Shown here piece by piece: positions 1-5,335 of a stretch of DNA of 5,335 nucleotides (positions within the stretch are counted from its first letter, which is position 1; each line of letters begins with the position of its first letter). Under the pieces are notes generated by a model. That model was not told the DNA's origin. It ran no database searches and was given only the letters and a program-made list of their open reading frames with translations. The translations under genes were made by a program, and so were the position numbers. The DNA comes from Victivallales bacterium (GTDB lineage: Bacteria > Verrucomicrobiota > Lentisphaeria > Oligosphaerales > Oligosphaeraceae): NCBI GenBank assembly GCA_017458805.1, contig JAFTAC010000071.1, positions 1 to 5,335 of the forward strand, read 5' to 3'.

Positions 1-14
1 AATTGCTAATTGCT
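1..14. repeat. Two tandem copies of a 7-bp unit at the window edge
   Basis: AATTGCT occurs twice head to tail immediately beyond the stop codon of the 668-residue gene, overlapping its last base. The array may continue outside the window. Two copies alone could be chance. Confidence 0.35.
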
Positions 15-2020
15 CATTCCGCGCCAGGGGCCTTGAACTGAGGATGAGGATTCGTCAGTTGGAAGGGATGGACAACGGACATCTCCTCCAGAAGAGCTGG
101 CAGGATGGACGCAAAGCGGTTGGGTGTGATGCAGGAGAGCATGGAGCGTTTTTCGTTGCGCAGGGCGAAGGTCAGGGGAATCCAGCTGTTTGTCCAGCCC
201 GTTTCCACGCACCAGGCGCTCCAGCCCGTGTCGGCTGAGCTGCCGTAGTACTCCCAGAGTTCGGTGTCGAAGCCACGGAACCAAAGGCCATCCAGCTCGG
301 GGTGGACGGTGGAGCTGCTTTGGATGCGGACAAGGAACTCCGCCATCTTGTCAGCAGCCGCCACGTATTTGGCTTTGCCTGTCGCCATGGCGGCCTCATG
401 GAGGCCTGCAAAGGCATAGTTGGTGGTATAGAGCAAATCACAGCAGGGATCGCCGTTCTCCTGGATGAGCGGGGCCTCCGTCACACCATACCTCTCATTG
501 GAGTCGGGAGCGGGGTACATGGCGTGTTCACGCGCACCCAGCAGCTCGCGGACGCCACCATGGTCCAACTGGGGCTCCAGCTGCTTGAAGCATTTCTCCA
601 GCAGGGCACGGTTTGCGCGTGTGTCCTCCACCTCCACGAGCATGGCAAGGGGGAGGAGCATGCGGGCGATTTCCTGCGCAAGCCCATTCGTCCATGTCAC
701 TTCGTTTGGGAACTTCTTCATATAGGCCTTGATGCCCAGCTTCGCCTTTTCAAGGAATGGGGCGTGTCCCGTGGCGCGCCATGCCATGATGAAGCCAGCC
801 CACATCCAGCCCTGGCTGTGGGCGCGAAGATTGACGGTGGGCTTGTCGCGGAAATAGTCCCAGTTCCTGCCGTCTGCAAAGTCGGAAGGAAAGCGTGGGG
901 CAGTCTCGCGGAACCCCAGCGGCCCCGTGGTGCGCAGGACGGAGAGCAGGCAGCGGAGTATGCGCGCGTCATACGACGTCTCGTCAATCCATTCAGTGGC
1001 AAGCATGCACCCCATGGCGGAGCGAAGATTGTCGTCGCCGTAGTAGGCTTCGAGGTTGTCATAGAAGCGCAGCATCCCATAGCAGGGGTTCGTCTTGTCG
1101 TCATTGAGAAGGTTGGAGTCGTTGAAGGTATGTCCGAAGAGGTTGTTCAGGATGCCGATGGTGAGTTGGCGGTCGCGGGGGTTTCGCTCATGCTTCCACC
1201 CGTATGCGAAGACGGGAAGCACCTCCCCCGTGCAATCGCCGCGCGCATGGGTTCCCATGCGCTGGCAGCCATCGGCGTCAATGCCCGACGTGAAGCCCTC
1301 ATAGACGGCGTTCATGCTGCTGACCATGTACTTGCGCAGCCAGTCATGGTTGCGGTTGAAGGCCGTCATGCCGCTGTCTTCTGGCAGCTTTTCATCGGCT
1401 TTGAAAGAGGGGGCGACATCCGATTGCCAGCGTTTGATGGCGGGCTTCTCACCCATCCACTTGAGAATCCAGTTCCAGAGGGCCAGCCAGTCCGCCTCGG
1501 GGGCGAAACGTCCGCGGACAAAATGGCTGAGCCCCGAAGTCGCCACCAGCACATTGGGGTAGTCGGGGTGGACGAAGAGGATGGGCTGCGTCTCCTGCGG
1601 CAAGCCGAATACCGCCTTGCGGTAGCCTGCGACACGCGCCATTGCAATCAGAGGGGCAACCTCCGCATTGACAGGCCTCGCCCAGCAGGAGTGCGCCATC
1701 AGGATGCGCATTGGGGGCAGTGTCCTGCCAAATGCCTTCGATGCGACGACAAAGCGGCTGTAGGGCGGCTGCACAGGCACACCGAACTCAAGACGTCCGC
1801 ACGCCTCCGCATACTCCACGTAGAGCTTCTGCTTCTTTTTCTGAGCCTGCTTCAGCAGCTTGTCAGTTATTATTGAGCCTGACGCGACGGGGTACTCGCC
1901 GCCCACACAGAAAATTGCCTCGCCATTCTTGCCTGTGCGGATTGCCTCCTCCAGGCTGGAAAACCATTGACAGGCCACCAGGCGGGGTAGGTCGCTATGG
2001 CCAGGGGTTACGATAATCAT
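14..2020 (-). CDS. Large two-domain protein of unknown function, putative six-hairpin (alpha/alpha-barrel) glycosidase-like
   Basis: The product is 668 residues, starting at ATG 2018-2020 and ending in TGA at 14-16. An AGAGGA Shine-Dalgarno (2028-2033) lies 7 nt before the ATG, which supports this start. No signal peptide or membrane segment is visible, so it is probably cytoplasmic. Residues about 1-190 look like an alpha/beta region, with strand-like stretches such as EAIFCVGG (34-41) and NVLVATSGLSHFVRGRFAP (156-174), somewhat like glutamine-amidotransferase/ThuA-type domains. Residues about 215-620 are helical and rich in Trp, Tyr, His and Asp. They include GDCTGEVLPVFAYGWKHER (261-279), NLRAHSQGWMWAGF (397-410) and a final SSADTGWSAWCVETGWTNSW (594-613), in the manner of alpha/alpha-barrel sugar-processing enzymes. 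I do not recognise a named family or a definite catalytic pair. As the last gene after a uronate pathway, it may release or process uronate sugars, which is inference. The element at 2079-2190 separates it from uxuA; without it the gap would be about 54 nt. Confidence 0.85.
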   Translation of the reverse strand: MIIVTPGHSDLPRLVACQWFSSLEEAIRTGKNGEAIFCVGGEYPVASGSIITDKLLKQAQKKKQKLYVEYAEACGRLEFGVPVQPPYSRFVVASKAFGRTLPPMRILMAHSCWARPVNAEVAPLIAMARVAGYRKAVFGLPQETQPILFVHPDYPNVLVATSGLSHFVRGRFAPEADWLALWNWILKWMGEKPAIKRWQSDVAPSFKADEKLPEDSGMTAFNRNHDWLRKYMVSSMNAVYEGFTSGIDADGCQRMGTHARGDCTGEVLPVFAYGWKHERNPRDRQLTIGILNNLFGHTFNDSNLLNDDKTNPCYGMLRFYDNLEAYYGDDNLRSAMGCMLATEWIDETSYDARILRCLLSVLRTTGPLGFRETAPRFPSDFADGRNWDYFRDKPTVNLRAHSQGWMWAGFIMAWRATGHAPFLEKAKLGIKAYMKKFPNEVTWTNGLAQEIARMLLPLAMLVEVEDTRANRALLEKCFKQLEPQLDHGGVRELLGAREHAMYPAPDSNERYGVTEAPLIQENGDPCCDLLYTTNYAFAGLHEAAMATGKAKYVAAADKMAEFLVRIQSSSTVHPELDGLWFRGFDTELWEYYGSSADTGWSAWCVETGWTNSWIPLTFALRNEKRSMLSCITPNRFASILPALLEEMSVVHPFQLTNPHPQFKAPGAE

Positions 2021-2048
2021 GGAGTGTTCCTCTTTTGTGTGGGATAAA

Positions 2049-2073
2049 GTGCAGGCGCAGAGCGCCTGTGCAC
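2049..2073. repeat. Intercistronic hairpin upstream of the 668-residue gene
   Basis: CAGGCGC (2052-2058) pairs with GCGCCTG (2062-2068) across a 3-nt loop. The stem extends by three more pairs (2049-2051 with 2071-2073) past a 2-nt bulge. On the minus strand it begins with GTGCAC and ends 28 nt before the ATG, just upstream of the Shine-Dalgarno. No U-run follows, so it does not look like a terminator. A role in transcript stability or as an intergenic palindromic repeat is possible. Confidence 0.5.
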
Positions 2074-2078
2074 ATTAC

Positions 2079-2095
2079 GGGGCTGTTGCAAAACT
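2079..2095 (+). repeat. Left terminal inverted repeat of the MITE-like element
   Basis: GGGGCTGTTGCAAAACT is an exact 17/17 inverted match to 2174-2190. It resembles transposase-recognised ends of IS elements. Confidence 0.85.
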
Positions 2096-2104
2096 TCATT
2101 AAAA

Positions 2105-2140
2105 CATCTTTTTCCGCGTGCTTTCACGCGGAAAAAGATG
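2105..2140 (-). terminator. Perfect 16-bp-stem hairpin, terminator-like on the minus strand
   Basis: The arms are CATCTTTTTCCGCGTG (2105-2120) and its exact reverse complement (2125-2140), with a 4-nt loop. In the direction of transcription the stem is followed by TTTTAAT (2104 downward). It therefore has the shape of a weak intrinsic terminator placed between uxuA and the 668-residue gene. It may equally be only a structural part of the MITE-like element. The U-run is short, so strong termination is not assured. Confidence 0.45.
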
Positions 2141-2150
2141 AATCTTTATA

Positions 2151-2168
2151 CAGGGTCACAAGACCCTG
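2151..2168. repeat. Short 7-bp-stem hairpin inside the element
   Basis: CAGGGTC (2151-2157) pairs perfectly with GACCCTG (2162-2168) across the loop ACAA. It lies between the large hairpin and the right terminal repeat. No function is evident beyond element structure. Confidence 0.6.
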
Positions 2169-2173
2169 ACTAC

Positions 2174-2190
2174 AGTTTTGCAACAGCCCC
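2174..2190 (-). repeat. Right terminal inverted repeat of the MITE-like element
   Basis: AGTTTTGCAACAGCCCC is the exact reverse complement of 2079-2095. Its outermost base (2190) is also the third base of the uxuA TAG stop codon on the minus strand. Confidence 0.85.
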
Positions 2191-3143
2191 TACCTGCGTT
2201 GCAACGTTTCCATTATGCCACGGATGTATCCGATGGCAAAGAGGTTGCCCTGCATGGTATAGCCGAAGTTTTCGTTGCCCTCGCCCGCCATGGTGGGGGT
2301 GTGGTCGGGGCGCACGAGGCAGTTCGGGCAGTATTTCATAGCGGTGGCCAGCAGGGCTGGCATGTCCGTTGGGCCGTTGTCGTGGAAGGTTTCACGGAAG
2401 CAGTCCCGCGTACCCGTGATGTCGCGGATGTGCAGGAAGTGGATGCGCGGACCGAACTCCTGCAGGAGAGCTGGTACGTCTTCGCCCATGGCACGGAAGG
2501 TCGCCTGGCAGAAGGTGATGCCGTGCGACGGGCTGTTGGAGAAGGACATGGCGCGGCGGTAGGCGTCGGCGCTTGTCAGCACACGTGAATAGCCAAGAAG
2601 CGGGGAGATGGGCGGATCGTCGGGATGAAGCCCCATGACGATTCCCGCCTCCTCGGCGACTGGGATAACCGCCTTCACAAAGTAGGCGTAGTTGTCCCAG
2701 AGCTTCTCCTCGGTGAGCTTCAGCGGCACGTTGTTGTCGATGTCTCGCACATCAAAACCGCTGGTGAGGGCACCGCCGCGCTCCAGCAAATCGTTGCGCG
2801 AGCGGAACCAGCCCACGCCCGCCATGAAGTTGTAGCAGAGCAGACGCAGCCCCAGACGCCCCATGTTGCGGAGCATCTTCTGGTAGCGTTCGATGTCCTC
2901 GTCGCGTCCAGGCAGCCCCAGCTTGATGCGGGACATGTCGAACTCGTCGCCCTCCAGCGCATAGAGGGTGAAGCCCGCCTCCTGGAAGCGGTCGCGCACG
3001 GTCTTGAGAGCCTCGTAGTCGGAGGGGTCTGGAAGCCCCGTCAGCTCGGGGGCCGCCTTTGTGACGATATGCTTGACGCCCAACTGGGCCGCAAGCGTCC
3101 ACTGGATGTTCTGCCTCGCGGGCAGCATGAGTCCTAGTTCCAT
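2190..3143 (-). CDS. uxuA: Mannonate dehydratase (short, divergent UxuA)
   Basis: This cytoplasmic TIM-barrel enzyme is predicted to dehydrate D-mannonate to 2-keto-3-deoxy-D-gluconate. The 317-residue product has the family's metal-site segments in order: LHPDDPP (172-178, His173), FCQATF (211-216, Cys212), IHFLHIRD (234-241, His238) and VRPDH (277-281, Asp280). Their spacing fits the His/Cys/His/Asp Mn-binding set known for this family. LGLPGRDEDIERY (75-87) and CYNFMAGVGW (103-112) are also typical. It is shorter than the roughly 350-395 residues of Bacillus and E. coli UxuA and lacks the usual FRWYG-like N-terminus and part of the segment before the HPDDPP strand. ATG 3141-3143 lies 2 nt after the SDR stop (TGA-CA-ATG), with a G-rich stretch a few bases upstream, so translation is probably coupled. 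The TAG stop (2190-2192) takes its final base from the end of the inserted element. Activity on a related sugar acid is possible. Confidence 0.88.
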   Translation of the reverse strand: MELGLMLPARQNIQWTLAAQLGVKHIVTKAAPELTGLPDPSDYEALKTVRDRFQEAGFTLYALEGDEFDMSRIKLGLPGRDEDIERYQKMLRNMGRLGLRLLCYNFMAGVGWFRSRNDLLERGGALTSGFDVRDIDNNVPLKLTEEKLWDNYAYFVKAVIPVAEEAGIVMGLHPDDPPISPLLGYSRVLTSADAYRRAMSFSNSPSHGITFCQATFRAMGEDVPALLQEFGPRIHFLHIRDITGTRDCFRETFHDNGPTDMPALLATAMKYCPNCLVRPDHTPTMAGEGNENFGYTMQGNLFAIGYIRGIMETLQRR

Positions 3144-3145
3144 TG

Positions 3146-3988
3146 TCAGACCCCCGTTGAAGCCAGGAAGCCGCCATCGACAGGCACGGTGATGCCTGTG
3201 ACAAAGGCCGCCTTCTCGTCATCCAAAAGCCATTCCACGCAGCCCAGAAGCTCCTGCGCCTCCCCAAAGCGTTGCAGAGGCGTATGCTGCATCACGTTCT
3301 TGCCGCGCTGCGAGAGCCCGCCATCAGGCGTGCGTAAGTACTTCACGCTGCGCTCATTGACGAAGAAGCCAGGTGCAACCGCGTTCACGCGGATGTTCGC
3401 AGGCGCAAAGTAGTTGGCAAGCCATTGGGTGAAGTTTAGGATGGCGGCCTTGCTCATGGCGTATGCCGCAACGCGCGTCAGGGGGCGGTAGGTGTTCATG
3501 GAGGCGAAGTTCAAGATGCTGCCGCCGCCATTGCCCGCCATCTGCGCACCGAAGATGCGGGATGGTATCACCGTGCCCAAGGTGTTGATTTTCAGCACGC
3601 TTTCAAAGGCAGCCATATCGACGCCAAGGAATCCGCGCTCGCCCTCCCCGAGGGAGTTGTCCAGCTCGCGCGGATCAAACTGCGTGAGCGTTGACATCGC
3701 GTTGATGTTGTTGCCGCCTGCGCCGTTGACCAGGAAATGGCACGGCCCCCATTCGGAAGCCACTGTCGCCGCGATTTCCTTCATGCGCGGTTCGTCGGTG
3801 ACATCGCCTGGCTCGATGCGGCAGATACCTCCCACCTTTGCGATAGCCTCCGCCGTCTTCTCCAACTTGGCGGCTGTGCGCCCTATAAGCACCACCTTCA
3901 CGCCTTTGGCGGCAAGAAACGTGGCTATTTCCGAGCAAAGCGTACCGCCTGCTCCTGTTACAATTGCAATTTTGTCTTTCCAGTTCAT
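3146..3988 (-). CDS. uxuB: SDR-family fructuronate reductase / D-mannonate oxidoreductase
   Basis: The product is predicted to reduce D-fructuronate to D-mannonate with NAD(P)H, the step between UxaC and UxuA. It is a 280-residue classical short-chain dehydrogenase: cofactor-binding TGAGGTLC (11-18), Asp62-Val63, NGAGG (88-92), the catalytic-tetrad Asn in KINTLG (Asn135), Ser163 in NFASMNTYRP, YAMSK (Tyr176, Lys180) and PGFF (206-209). Length and the TGxGGxLC-type loop match the Bacillus YjmF-type mannonate oxidoreductase, not the unrelated long-chain E. coli UxuB (about 480 residues). The ATG at 3986-3988 has an AAGGA Shine-Dalgarno (3997-4001) 8 nt upstream. A hairpin (4011-4033) lies just before that. 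The gene is followed after 2 nt by uxuA. The SDR family is certain. The substrate is assigned mainly from position between uxaC and uxuA, and a gluconate-type or KDG-type dehydrogenase is an alternative. Confidence 0.88.
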   Translation of the reverse strand: MNWKDKIAIVTGAGGTLCSEIATFLAAKGVKVVLIGRTAAKLEKTAEAIAKVGGICRIEPGDVTDEPRMKEIAATVASEWGPCHFLVNGAGGNNINAMSTLTQFDPRELDNSLGEGERGFLGVDMAAFESVLKINTLGTVIPSRIFGAQMAGNGGGSILNFASMNTYRPLTRVAAYAMSKAAILNFTQWLANYFAPANIRVNAVAPGFFVNERSVKYLRTPDGGLSQRGKNVMQHTPLQRFGEAQELLGCVEWLLDDEKAAFVTGITVPVDGGFLASTGV

Positions 3989-4010
3989 GTTGGTTTTCCT
4001 TTTTCTTATT

Positions 4011-4033
4011 GTGCACGGCTACGCGCCGTGCAC
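4011..4033. repeat. Intercistronic palindrome upstream of the SDR gene
   Basis: GTGCACGGC (4011-4019) pairs perfectly with GCCGTGCAC (4025-4033) across a 5-nt loop. On the minus strand it ends 22 nt before the SDR ATG, directly upstream of the AAGGA Shine-Dalgarno. It shares the GTGCAC edge with the hairpin at 2049-2073. The sequence after it is purine-rich, not a U-run, so termination is unlikely. Confidence 0.55.
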
Positions 4034-4058
4034 TCAGGACGTGGGCTTTTGTTCTGTG

Positions 4059-4077
4059 CTGCGAGCGCTGCTCGCAG
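4059..4077. repeat. Hairpin just downstream of the uxaC stop codon
   Basis: CTGCGAGC (4059-4066) pairs perfectly with GCTCGCAG (4070-4077) across a 3-nt loop, beginning 2 nt after the uxaC TAG. On the minus strand it is followed by CACAGAACAAAAG, with no U-run. It is more likely a 3'-end stabilising or processing structure within the operon than an intrinsic terminator. Confidence 0.5.
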
Positions 4078-4079
4078 GG

Positions 4080-5335
4080 CTATCCCAGCACTGTGGCGGG
4101 GTTTTCGTAGCAGAGCTTTCTGGCGAGGGCGGCCAGGCGTGGGGCGTCTGCTGGCAGTTCGTCGGCAGCAGCCTTCTCCGCAAGCCAGGCGCAGAGGGTG
4201 CGCCTGAAGTATTCGTGACGCACAAACGAGAGGATGCTGCGGGAGTCGGTGGTCATGCCGTTGAAGACGGAGAGCACGCCGTAGGCGGCCAGCGTCTCAA
4301 AGCAGTCTCTCATGCCGTGGATGTGGTCGCAGAGCCACCAGGCAGGCCCCAGTTGCACCTTGCCACGCACGCCGTCCCCTGGGAAGGCGCCCGCCATCAC
4401 CGCCAGTACGGCATGGTCGGCAGGATTTAGCGTGTAGAGGATGGTGCGCGGCAGGCCAGACGCAGAGCGCTCCAAATCGTTTAGCAGCGCTGAGACGGAG
4501 GCGATGTCGCAGGGATGCCCAATGCCCGCATAGCCGCCCGCAGGACCTGCCTCGCGGCGCAAACGATCGCTGGTCTTGCGAAGTGCCCCTATGTGCAGCT
4601 GCAGTATCCAGCCACGCTGCGCGTATGCTGCACCTAGACGGCGCAGCATCGCAGAGGCGACGCAGGTCGGGTCGGCACTGCACGGGTCGGCTAGGATGGC
4701 CTTGTCGTCGCCCTGGTCAGGTTCATAGTGGAAGCCCGCATCCAGCGCATGGTCGGCAATGCGGCAGCCTGCCGCATGGAAGCGATCCAGGCGTGCGTCC
4801 AGCTGCAAGAGCTTCTCAAGCGTGGGAGACAGCAGGTCATCACCACGCAACGAAATAGAGAGCGAAGGGGGAAGATTCTTCCCCGAGAGTAGCTCCACTT
4901 CGTCTGAGAAGAGCGTGCTGCAAGGCGCAGAGTATTCGATGTTGAAGCGGTCGAGAATCGCACGGGCGCGGAACTCGGGTGTGGCAAGCAGCTCGTTGGC
5001 GCGCTGCCAGATGGAGGCTGCCGTGTCAGGGGTCAGCTCTTCCGCAATGCCGAAAACACGGAGGAGCTCCAGGCGCGTCCAGTGCCACAGCGGATTTCCC
5101 AACAGCTGCGGAGCCGTCTGCGCCCATGCGAGGAAGCGTTCCCAAGGGGAGGCCTCCTTCCCCGTGATAATCCGCTCAGGCACGCCGCAGATGCGCATGG
5201 CACGATGCTTGTACGGGTCGGAGGCAACCCACAACTCCGTCAAGTCACGGTACTGGCGATTCTCCACAATGTCCTTGATGGGAAGGTGGTTGTGGAAATC
5301 AATTATCGGCAACTTCGCAACAGCCTGATACAACA
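4080..5335 (-). CDS. uxaC: Uronate (glucuronate) isomerase, divergent UxaC; 5' end beyond window
   Basis: This amidohydrolase-superfamily enzyme would convert D-glucuronate to D-fructuronate (or galacturonate to tagaturonate), the first pathway step. The frame is open to the window edge and 417 codons are visible from a TTG at 5331-5333. By comparison with E. coli UxaC (about 470 residues) roughly 15-20 N-terminal residues lie outside, so that TTG is unlikely to be the true start. Visible family signatures, numbered from the TTG, are IDFHNHLP with the metal-site HxH (14-16), a DPYKHRAMR version of DHYKxRAMR (39-47), NPLWHWTRLEL (80-90), GCRIADHALD (189-198), QLHIGALR (245-252), ILYTLNPADH (298-307), AWWLCD (331-336), TDSRSILSF (362-370) and RHEYFRR (372-378). 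The TTDDP and RPD motifs expected in the middle of the protein are not recognisable, and about 30 residues are missing there. The stop is TAG (4080-4082), followed by a hairpin and a 91-nt gap before the SDR gene. Confidence 0.9.
   Translation of the reverse strand, partial: LYQAVAKLPIIDFHNHLPIKDIVENRQYRDLTELWVASDPYKHRAMRICGVPERIITGKEASPWERFLAWAQTAPQLLGNPLWHWTRLELLRVFGIAEELTPDTAASIWQRANELLATPEFRARAILDRFNIEYSAPCSTLFSDEVELLSGKNLPPSLSISLRGDDLLSPTLEKLLQLDARLDRFHAAGCRIADHALDAGFHYEPDQGDDKAILADPCSADPTCVASAMLRRLGAAYAQRGWILQLHIGALRKTSDRLRREAGPAGGYAGIGHPCDIASVSALLNDLERSASGLPRTILYTLNPADHAVLAVMAGAFPGDGVRGKVQLGPAWWLCDHIHGMRDCFETLAAYGVLSVFNGMTTDSRSILSFVRHEYFRRTLCAWLAEKAAADELPADAPRLAALARKLCYENPATVLG

Larger units (their letters stand above)
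2079..2190. mobile_element. MITE-like non-coding element with 17-bp perfect terminal inverted repeats
   Basis: This 112-bp element is bounded by GGGGCTGTTGCAAAACT at the left and its exact reverse complement at the right. It has no meaningful ORF. Inside are two perfect hairpins (2105-2140 and 2151-2168). The trinucleotide TAC flanks it on both sides (2076-2078 and 2191-2193), a candidate target-site duplication. The CTGTTGCAAA core is common in the ends of bacterial insertion sequences (for example IS6 and IS4/IS5-like families), so it is probably a non-autonomous derivative. No transposase is in the window and the parent family is not determined. Its right end forms the last base of the uxuA stop codon. 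Confidence 0.78.

Noticed and set aside
302..1876. A 524-codon open frame on the plus strand
   Set aside because: It lies wholly antisense to the 668-residue gene. That gene has a good Shine-Dalgarno, coherent domain-like sequence and lies in an operon. The plus-strand translation has no recognisable motif and a shadow-like composition typical of GC-rich DNA.
2145..2150. TATAAA on the minus strand as a -10 box within the element
   Set aside because: No acceptable -35 sequence lies at a 16-18 bp distance, so a promoter call is not supported.
2021..2189. A riboswitch or small RNA gene upstream of the 668-residue gene
   Set aside because: The structure is fully explained by terminal inverted repeats and simple hairpins of a mobile element. 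No known riboswitch core was recognised.
2079..2190. Assignment of the element to the IS6 (IS26-like) family from the CTGTTGCAAA ends
   Set aside because: IS6 elements make 8-bp target duplications. The 8 bp on each side here do not match (only TAC is shared), so no family is named.
4011..4077. Intrinsic terminators between uxaC and the SDR gene
   Set aside because: Neither hairpin is followed by a U-run in the direction of transcription, and the downstream gene has its own nearby ribosome site as in an operon.
3492..4430. A 312-codon plus-strand open frame across the SDR/uxaC junction
   Set aside because: It is antisense to two well-supported genes and crosses their intergenic hairpins. 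The translation resembles no protein family.
4783..4960. A frameshift explaining the missing TTDDP/RPD motifs in uxaC
   Set aside because: Neither of the other minus-strand frames in this region restores those motifs, and the frame continues smoothly into GCRIADHALD. Divergence is the simpler reading.
5331..5333. TTG as the true start of uxaC
   Set aside because: The family normally has about 15-20 more residues before the segment aligned here, the frame stays open to the edge, and no ribosome site can be seen. The gene is treated as truncated by the window.

Overview
The window is a compact, single-strand gene cluster. All four genes lie on the minus strand, so the text reads right to left. 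It looks like a bacterial chromosome of moderately high GC. The predicted proteins resemble sugar-acid catabolism genes of the Lentisphaerota/Verrucomicrobiota (PVC) type. That affiliation is an impression from protein style (an '...DPYKHRAMR...' uronate isomerase, a short mannonate dehydratase, a large six-hairpin-barrel-like protein), not a demonstrated placement.

In transcription order the genes are: a uronate isomerase (uxaC-like, 4080-5335, 5' end cut by the window edge); an SDR-family fructuronate reductase/D-mannonate oxidoreductase (uxuB of the Bacillus YjmF type, 3146-3988); a short mannonate dehydratase (uxuA-like, 2190-3143); and a 668-residue protein of unknown function (14-2020). 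The first three catalyse successive steps: D-glucuronate to D-fructuronate to D-mannonate to 2-keto-3-deoxygluconate. Gene order therefore follows pathway order. The SDR and dehydratase genes are 2 bp apart and probably translationally coupled. No KDG kinase, aldolase, transporter or regulator is in the window. The last gene has an N-terminal alpha/beta region and a C-terminal Trp/Tyr-rich helical region that looks like an alpha/alpha-barrel glycosidase fold. It may act upstream by releasing or processing uronate-containing sugars, but that is inference.

The most notable non-coding feature lies between uxuA and the 668-residue gene. It is a 112-bp non-coding element (2079-2190) with perfect 17-bp terminal inverted repeats, a perfect 16-bp-stem internal hairpin, a second 7-bp-stem hairpin, and a 3-bp direct repeat (TAC) on both sides. 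It has the architecture of a MITE. It sits exactly on the uxuA stop codon and supplies its last base. Removing the element and one TAC copy restores an in-frame stop (TAA) at the same codon and a 54-nt gap to the next gene. The internal hairpin is followed by a short T-run on the transcribed strand and could attenuate downstream transcription.

The remaining intercistronic sequence carries three further short hairpins. Two of them share a GTGCAC edge and lie just upstream of Shine-Dalgarno sequences. The uxaC-like protein has lost several motifs of classical uronate isomerases, and the uxuA-like protein is unusually short, so both may be a divergent version of the pathway.
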